DNA of 60,000 bases, taken from assembly GCF_964340395.1 (NCBI RefSeq), contig NC_135553.1, positions 18,826,501 to 18,886,500 on the forward strand, read 5' to 3'. Shown in pieces: positions 54,101 to 60,000 of the stretch. The notes beneath the pieces were generated by a model, which had not been told where the DNA came from, made no database searches, and worked only from the letters and a program-made list of their open reading frames with translations. This stretch comes from Glandiceps talaboti. Lineage: Eukaryota; Hemichordata; Enteropneusta; Spengelidae. A program made the translations under genes and the position numbers. Within the stretch, counting starts at the first letter, position 1. Each line of letters opens with the position of its first letter.

Positions 54101-57100
54101 TACAAAATGTAGCTATTCATTAGCTAGAATCGTTACTTTATATAACATTTTTATGATGAAATGTCGTAATCCAGGACGTCCAGCCTTATGTTAATGAGGG
54201 TGCAATCGGGGACAGCAGTTCAAATGTTGAGTACCTTTGTACTCTTATTCACTATACATTTTTTCCCCCAAATCATACAGATTGATTCGAGTGCCTGTGT
54301 GGCCAAGCTAATGAATGAAGTGAAACAGAGAAAGAGCAAGATATCAGTTTCACATCAGGGGGCAATTATACAATTTCCTGGTTAGTCATTGATAGGTCAA
54401 CAGTACATTTGTGGAATGTTTATATACAGAACTGGCAAGCACCAAGGTTACGACCAAGCAAAGCTGAGTTTTGGAACAATTGTACAGTTTGCCAAAGGGT
54501 AGAACTTCATAAACATGGAAAAGGAAATCTGGTTTATAAAGGCCCTGTTAAGACTAGGATTAGAACTTAGGTGTGAAAAACAGTTGTCTGATAGTGTTAT
54601 TGGAAAAAAAGTAGGTCCAGAAATCAAATGACTCTATCTATTATTAAACTATACTGCAAGAACCTGGGATTGAAACCCTGGCCATTGCATGTATGTTACA
54701 GCACTGGTTATCAGACACTAAACGTAAAATTTAGTGAGGTCGGAACTCCAGTTAACAAAAAATGGGAATGGAGGTAGATTTTGGCATGAATATGTTGATT
54801 CGATGCCTTCTAATATATAATAAATCAATGAAATACAAATTTATTTTGTTTGACTTTTATTGCAGAAAAAATTACCAGAAAGTACACTGGCATCAACAAT
54901 GATGGAATCAAGTACAACTCTAGGCACCAATTCAGTTCTTGGGTAAGATATTATACAATTATGATATCAATTTACACTTGTACTTCCATCTTACATTAGC
55001 AGTGACTCTAGTAGATAAAAGTTATCAAAATATAGCTGTAGACATCAGACCATGGACAAACAGAACCTGTTACAAACCGCCAGCAAAGTAAACAACTAAA
55101 TTGGATTAATAACACTTGACACAGCATGTTGGAAGTACAGAGACATTTCATCATTTGATAAGAACAGTTGTGTAACCACTTTACATAATAGTTCACTTCG
55201 CAAACAAATTTGAAGTTCCTTTGCCATTTCATTTACACATAAAGATGCCATAAAACTGTTGTTATCAACCCTTGAAATTAGACTCTCTTACAGCCCTCGG
55301 AGCTTCGCTTTACTAAAATTAAAGCTAAATGAATTATTTTGTATGTACCGATGCCAGCTAATTAACCGTACTCGAATATCCTTGTACTGTGCGCCCTCAT
55401 CGACCATGATAGAGATAACCGTTCATTGACGTGTGACTGCGACGCTCCGTGTTATCGCTACGGAGCGTCGCAGTCACACGTCAACGAACATATATCTCTA
55501 TGTGGTCGATGAGGGCGCACTGTACAAGGTTGTTCGAGTACGATGGAGTACGTTATGTAGATGGTATCGGTACATACAAAATAATTCATTTAGCGTCGAT
55601 TTTAGTAAAGCGAAGTTCCGAGGACTGTGAGAGAGTCTACCCTTGAAATGTAATACAAGTCTCTGCTGTTCCAACCTGCCAAGTGTTATTAATCCAATTC
55701 ATTTGTTTACTTTGCCTGTTTGTTTACTTTGCCAATATATATAAATCAAGTAGGTGTTTCATTTGAATTAGCCAAATTGGAATTTGTTATATCAAATATA
55801 TAGCAAATACAATGAATAACACTGAAGCAAAGCACATTCTCTATGTGCTACACTATAATGCTATGTTTATAGCATTCATATCAAGTGTAAAAGTATACTG
55901 TTTCAATTGGTTTATTTACAAGCCTAGCATGTGGCCTTTCTAATGTTGTCAATTAGCAAATGAAACAGTATACTTTTACACTTGGTATGGATGCTATAAA
56001 AACGATTGTGGTACATACAGATAACACTTTACTTTGGTGTTATGGATTGATAATTATTCTTATATACTTGCATTTTCATATTGATCCAATTCACCATGTG
56101 TGATTCAATTTAATGAATTCTTTAGAAGCAATACATGTTAAATTGTATGTTATGTGCATCAAAGCTTATGGGACCTGTTGCTTTACAAGTCATTTTTGTA
56201 TGAAATATCTACTGTTCTCTAGTATACATGTATGTATATGAAGTTGGACAATGGGCCCTGATGAAAATAACACCAGTTTAAGATATTTCTCGTTCCTAAT
56301 TACTGGTGCATGATAATAGTTTGACCATGCAAAGATTGCCAAGTTGTCTCATAAAATAGATTTATTGCAGTGGAATGCATTCATCTTAGAAACATTCCTA
56401 TTGTACATGTAACTTACATGTAATTGGTACACAGTAGTAAATCTTTAAAAATCAGGTGTGTGTCATACAGGTGATGTTCATTTAACAGTAGTGTATCCTC
56501 TAAAGCAAATTTGATGTGCCACAGACTCACAGCCTTTTCTTGTGACATGCCAACATTTGGTGTCCCTTATCTCTTACTCTGTGGTGATTCACAACCAATA
56601 TGCTGTCTAAAACCCATACATGTATGATACCGTGGCACCCCAATATATATAGCAATTGCTTATGACACACCAAACTTTGGTGTTCCCCTATCTCTTACTA
56701 TATGATGATTCATATCAATGCGTCCTCTAAAGCCAATGTTTATGTGCCACTGCAAATTCTTGTGGTGAACCAAACTTTGGTGTTCCCCTATCTCTTATGT
56801 GTGATGATTTACAACAAAACTAGTTTTCATCATTTTGACTCAACACAAAATTCTGACCTTCATTAGAAGGCTTACTTGTCAACAGTCTTTTCATGTACTA
56901 AAATTCCATAATTATTTGTAATACATATTTGTATTCAGTTGTGTTGCCACTGTGCTCATTCAGTCATTGCACTGTTTGGAGGAACATGTAGTCAAAACAT
57001 AGGGAGAGAGAGAAATGTTACATTGGAGAGGTAGTGGAAATGTGTAGCTGATAGACAGAAGAAAAAAATTTTGGAAAATGAATTCGATTTTTCCCTAGGA

Positions 57101-59521
57101 AATGAAGTACAAAGAACATTTAATCTTCTCTGCGAAATAAAATACGTACTTTTGTTTGATTATACATTGTGTATTCTAGCCTAGAATAAAGATTATAGAG
57201 TTTTGATTTCGCAATCAAGTGGGGAAATAATGAATTCAAAAACCTATCCGCATGGATTCCAGGCTACATGTATTCATGTTTTGTCTATTTCACAGAACAT
57301 GTGAATGAATGTACATACTTTATATTATTATTCTACTTAATAATCTCTTTTTTAAAGTGGCACAAGCCGAGTTTATTAAGTTTTTACTCAAGTGAAAATA
57401 CTTACAAAAAACTTCGATTAAATTATTCTAGTATAATGTTAATGTCAATGCATGCCTTCTATGACATTATAGTTTAATCTTCTGGTATTGTCAGAACTGT
57501 TGATTGCATAGTAGAGAGTTCCTGTACATGTTTTGATACACATACTAAATTATGTCTTCGGATCATTCATAAGTTATATCCTAATACCAGGTTTGAGTTC
57601 AGTTAATTGCAAGTGATGGTTAAGTATACATTAGTAAGTAGAATACTGCAAGTGCCTTTGATATGCAGAAAAAGAATACATCCCCAAAAATATATAAACT
57701 TGGCTTGTGCACCTTAAATCTATATAGTTCCCCTAACTGAATCATCACAGATGAACTATTTTAGAAATGTGTTTTCACGAATTGGAAAATAAGGGAAGGT
57801 AGTAATTTGAGTCCTTTCTGTGAGATCATGTGTAGTGTGATAAGTATTTGCTGAAAATATCTTATTTCTAATCTGTGTAAAACTACCAGTTTAGAAGTTT
57901 TTGCAAACAGAAATATTTAATTTGATAGTTTTATTGATGTCTCAATTTACTGATTTTTTTTTTTATTAACCAAGATTCATTTTTAACACTAAAGCAATGC
58001 TTAGATGTTATTCCCCAATACTTTTTCTTCATTCTGCCAAGGAAAATACAAGTGACCTAAGGGGCCTTTGTCACTACTCCTCTAGTGACTTGTACTAGTA
58101 GTAGTGACAACCCTTAGGTCACGAGTATTTTCTGATAGAATGAAGAAAAACATTGGAGAATAACATAATTATACAAGTGTCAGTAATATCAAAGAAAAAT
58201 CGGGGAAAGTAATCACATTTTGACTGATATTTTGAACACAGCAGAATGAGTGATGGAGACATGCATTGTCATGACATAGATGCACGTTGCTGTGACATAG
58301 AATGACCAGAGTATATATTCCATATTTTTTGTTCAACTTGGCTCATGCATGGTGTAATATACATGTACTGTGTAGATTATTGAAGTTGATATTTCTCCTT
58401 GTTCATCATGATAACCTTTTTTTTTATTTCATTTTTTCTCTTTACCAGGGCAATGTTAGCAACATGTGGTGAATGCCAGCAAAACCTGGCAAAAGAATTA
58501 GCACAATATGAAATTGATGTGGAAAGTAAAGTGTTACAACCTTTGAACACACTTGCTGAGGTAGGAATTGAGTCTAAGGACAGTGCTCAGTATTTTGATA
58601 CAGAATCAGAACATGAATGTTCTTCATATTCTAAAAATGATCAAGACCAGTGCATAATTCATTTATGAATTTAAACAATGGAGGGGGGTTGGGGGGGGGG
58701 GGGGGGGGCAAGGCGAAAAAGGGCCTTAATGTTGTGATCCTAATTAAAAACACTTCCGAGTAAGATACTTAATAAATGGGTACATTATTAGATCAGGCAG
58801 GGGTAGCTATGATATTTACATTAAAATTGTGGACGCCTGCAATAAATGAGTACAAAGACAATTGTAAACGTCTGACCAGGTGTCATATTAAAGCATGCTT
58901 CAAAATGTAAAACTGTAATCATCATAATTTGTTTTATGTCTCCCCAGGTTGACATTCCAAATGTAGTTACACTTAAGAAAAGACTAAGCAAAGCAGTTTT
59001 AGATATGGACTCAGCTAGATCAAGGTAAGTCGTGTTTCATTATCACTGTGAAAATTAGACAGAAACAAAAAGATCTGTGTGTGTCCTAGGGGGCATCACT
59101 TAGTGTATATGCATTTATTTGTATAAATGTGGGTGGCACAACACAACAATATACATCTTGTATTCATTGATTTCATGTACTAAGTATTATGGTATTAGGG
59201 ATTATTTTCATTATTTTGATTATTAGTAACCAATGTACATATCAACACACATGACAGCATGGTAGTCATTTAACCATACGTAATTTTTGTGACATCAGTG
59301 TTCAGCTGTTGTTAGTTTGTTGGTACTACTTTCCTATGTTTACATGCAGACAACTTGGCATTAGTCTTATTGCCTGTACTGTTGTGTATTTGCTTTACAG
59401 ACACCAGTCTGCAGTCAGAGCTACCACAGCTGGTAGGGGAAATTTACAAGAACAAGTTGCCAAAATAGACCAACTCAAAGAAGATCTTGAAGACTCCTGC
59501 AATAAAATGGAATCAACAAGG
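48128..59521 (+). CDS. ARHGAP17: ARHGAP17/ARHGAP44/SH3BP1-type RhoGAP, N-terminal BAR part (runs off window)
   Basis: Seven exons join in phase to 200 residues starting MLKKETMKKQFLRVKQLANQ. Vertebrate RICH proteins start MKKQFNRMKQLANQ and continue RAEKTEVLSEDLLQ; here NFGRAEKTEVLSDELLQ. Later blocks KKLPEST, MLATCGECQQNLAKELAQYE, VDIPNVVTLKKRLSKAVLDM-DSARSR and KIDQLKEDLEDSCNKMEST also follow the family order. This is most of the N-terminal BAR domain, which dimerises and binds curved membranes. The RhoGAP domain and any Pro-rich tail would lie beyond 60000. Family members act on Cdc42/Rac1 at cell junctions and dendritic spines. I cannot tell ARHGAP17 from its two close relatives with this part alone. 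Met 1 or the in-frame Met 7 (48146) could start; Met 7 matches the vertebrate start. Confidence 0.9.
48199..51400. other. RhoGAP intron 1
   Basis: Long first intron. Contains a GA run near 48642, a small inverted repeat at 50027-50147, a GACA run at 50623-50649 and the short hairpin TAGACCCTCCACCAACATGG at 50768. Open frames at 48797-49084 and 49650-49889 show no domain or splice fit. Confidence 0.45.
50027..50147. repeat. Small inverted-repeat element
   Basis: GGCCCGGATATGGGTTTTGT is mirrored by AAAACCCATATCTGATATGG with GGGCC at the end; GAAGGGCCTG pairs loosely inside. About 120 bases. Confidence 0.6.
51401..51440 (+). CDS. ARHGAP17: RICH-type RhoGAP exon 2
   Basis: TTTACAG acceptor, TTGCAG|GTTAGT donor, phase 2-0, only 40 bases. 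Codes AEKTEVLSDELLQ, almost identical to the vertebrate family sequence. Confidence 0.93.
51741..51904. mobile_element. hAT-like short element, GTGCCCTCT family
   Basis: Starts CAGTGTGCCCTCTGA and ends CAGAAGGCACACTG. Flanked by TATGATAT (51733-51740) and CATGATAT (51905-51912), a 7-of-8 match. The 8-base duplication and CAGTG ends fit a non-autonomous hAT element. Length 164. Confidence 0.72.
52230..52331 (+). CDS. ARHGAP17: RICH-type RhoGAP exon 3
   Basis: GTTTTGTAG acceptor, CTG|GTAAG donor, phase 0-0. Codes CEKKVETLKHASHNTTKKLG and ACLQSPGYEYDKRL, parallel to the RSMCHHSHKRLVACFQG segment of the family. Confidence 0.9.
53030..53345. mobile_element. Inverted-repeat element family D, decayed copy 3
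   Basis: Keeps CTGCCTGTCAGTGTGTGATG, GATTACTACTAACATGCACT and CACCCTTTCCCCAGCAGGAG, but its termini are hard to recognise. In the RhoGAP intron between exons 3 and 4. Confidence 0.5.
53380..53430 (+). repeat. G run followed by (ACAG)n
   Basis: A GTGTGTGTGG stretch leads into about 15 G bases, then seven ACAG units from 53401. Confidence 0.9.
54866..54942 (+). CDS. ARHGAP17: RICH-type RhoGAP exon 4
   Basis: TTGCAG acceptor, CTTGG|GTAAG donor, phase 0-2. Codes KKLPESTLASTMMESSTTLG then TNSVL; family KKLPLTALAQNMQEASTQL. Confidence 0.93.
55279..55639. mobile_element. Fold-back element, TAGACTCTC family, copy 2, 10-bp target duplication
   Basis: Ends TAGACTCTCTTACAGCCCTC and CCGAGGACTGTGAGAGAGTC, long arms, and a central hairpin GCGACGCTCCGTG/TACGGAGCGTCGC. 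Flanked on both sides by the exact 10-mer CCCTTGAAAT (55269-55278 and 55640-55649). Long inverted arms with a 9-10 base duplication resemble Mutator-like elements. Confidence 0.85.
55840..56020. mobile_element. Small hairpin element
   Basis: AGTGTAAAAGTATACTGTTT is mirrored by AAACAGTATACTTTTACACT, and ATGCTATGTTTATAGCATTC is partly mirrored by GGATGCTATAAAAAC. The arms are about 50 bases with a loop of about 60. Confidence 0.7.
56485..56880 (-). repeat. Cluster of three decayed GTGCCCTCT-family copies
   Basis: Three successive segments each contain ACACCAAAC/TTTGGTGTTCCC, CTATCTCTTAC and a GATGATT unit, in the opposite orientation to the copy at 51741. They look like tandem or nested insertions of one short element. 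Confidence 0.6.
57176..57266. repeat. Short palindromic element, second copy
   Basis: Left CTAGCCTAGAAT mirrors right ATTCCAGGCTA. The inner GATTTCGCAATC and GAATTCAAAAACC match the 33812 copy in order. Confidence 0.5.
58007..58365 (+). mobile_element. Family F element, copy 3
   Basis: Starts TTATTCCCCAATACTTTTTC, mirrored by GAATGAAGAAAAACATTGGA, and shares ACACAGCAGAATGAGTGATG and AATGACCAGAGTATATATTC with copy 1. It lies about 80 bases upstream of RhoGAP exon 5. Confidence 0.7.
58449..58560 (+). CDS. ARHGAP17: RICH-type RhoGAP exon 5
   Basis: TTTACCAG acceptor, GAG|GTAGGA donor, phase 2-0. Codes AMLATCGECQQNLAKELAQY then EIDVESKVLQPLNTLAE; family GKMLETCGDAENQLALELSQ. Confidence 0.94.
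58681..58710 (+). repeat. G-rich run
   Basis: GGAGGGGGGTTGGGG followed by about 15 G bases, in the RhoGAP intron between exons 5 and 6. Confidence 0.85.
58948..59024 (+). CDS. ARHGAP17: RICH-type RhoGAP exon 6
   Basis: CCCCAG acceptor, CAAG|GTAAGT donor, phase 0-2. Codes VDIPNVVTLKKRLSKAVLDM and DSARS; family VEIPNIQKQRKQLARLVLDWDSVR. Confidence 0.94.
59401..59521 (+). CDS. ARHGAP17: RICH-type RhoGAP exon 7
   Basis: CTTTACAG acceptor, AGG|GTAGAA donor, phase 2-0. Codes HQSAVRATTAGRGNLQEQVA and KIDQLKEDLEDSCNKMESTR; family LPSKIDTLKEEMDEAGNKVE. A second CAG acceptor at 59349 is out of frame. The next exon lies beyond the window. Confidence 0.92.
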
Positions 59522-60000
59522 GTAGAAATACAATTAATTGATATAAATAACAAGAGTGAATGTTTTTAGTATCAAATGAAAATTTTTTCTCAAAGTGAAA
59601 AAAGCGTTTGGGAAGTGATTCCCAAATTTTTGCTGATAGCTCATCACCATTGTATGGTGTCACGTGTACTAACTACAATAGGATGTTATCACATGTCTCA
59701 TATCACATATCACATGTGTGATATGAAGAATGTGATATGAAGAATGTTAAGATCTTTGACAAAATAGACCCCTTATATAGGCAGAGGTTCAAGGAATCCA
59801 TAAATATCCACCAGAGGAGGCCCAATCTCAATCGGAATGCTGGCACCAAAATACCAGCTTTATCACACCAGGTGATTGATTTCACTTGTCTCTTCTGAGA
59901 ATGTGATAACAGCCCACTATAGTGCACCCCTGACAATGCTGACAAGATTTCAATGACAATTTGAGATTTGCTTCCAAAAAGTTTTTTGAATCTGTGAGTA
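59522..60000. other. RhoGAP intron 7, to window end
   Basis: Nested short palindromes of CACATATCACATGTGTGATA near 59693-59740, then the dispersed repeat shared with 18290. No next BAR exon is present before the window stops. Confidence 0.5.

Larger units (their letters stand above)
56021..58006. other. RhoGAP intron 4, distal part
   Basis: Outside the GTGCCCTCT cluster (56485-56880) and the short palindrome (57176-57266) I see only unique AT-rich sequence. The 69-codon frame at 57268-57477 has no supporting signal. Confidence 0.4.

Overview
This window looks like nuclear DNA from an invertebrate animal. It is AT-rich, its genes are split into short exons with GT-AG introns, and the introns are full of small inverted-repeat elements, CA/GT/TA microsatellites and tRNA-derived SINEs. 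Three animal genes can be rebuilt exon by exon from reading frame, splice sites and family resemblance. I suspect a marine invertebrate, possibly a non-vertebrate deuterostome such as a hemichordate, but the sequence does not settle this.

Layout. (1) 908-28904, plus strand: 26 exons of an FBF1 (Fas-binding factor 1, a centriolar distal-appendage protein) orthologue, complete at the 3' end and probably missing its first exon(s) upstream of the window. (2) 28905-38927: the region between two converging genes. It holds the FBF1 3' flank with a minisatellite, long TA/CA tracts and several inverted-repeat elements, and no protein gene that I can support. (3) 38928-47722, minus strand: a complete five-exon sphingosine kinase of about 651 residues, with a long polar insert in its last exon. 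(4) 47723-48127: a roughly 400-bp gap between the start codons of two divergent genes, likely a shared promoter. (5) 48128-59521, plus strand: the first seven coding exons (200 residues, most of the BAR domain) of an ARHGAP17/ARHGAP44/SH3BP1-type Rho GTPase-activating protein, which continues past the window.

The three genes have unrelated jobs: centriole/cilium assembly, sphingolipid signalling and membrane-associated Rho regulation. I see no operon-like or defence-like system, no RNA gene beyond decayed tRNA-derived SINEs, no CRISPR array and no transposase gene.

The most interesting points are inside FBF1. The end of exon 19 together with its 5' splice site has been copied into a seven-unit 48-bp tandem array, leaving seven candidate donor sites. 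A diverged second copy of part of exon 4 lies about 400 bp upstream of the real exon. The exon 12 donor is the first GT of a long GT microsatellite. The repeat landscape also gives well-bounded non-autonomous DNA elements, including a fold-back element with a perfect 10-bp target duplication and two hAT-like elements with about 8-bp duplications.
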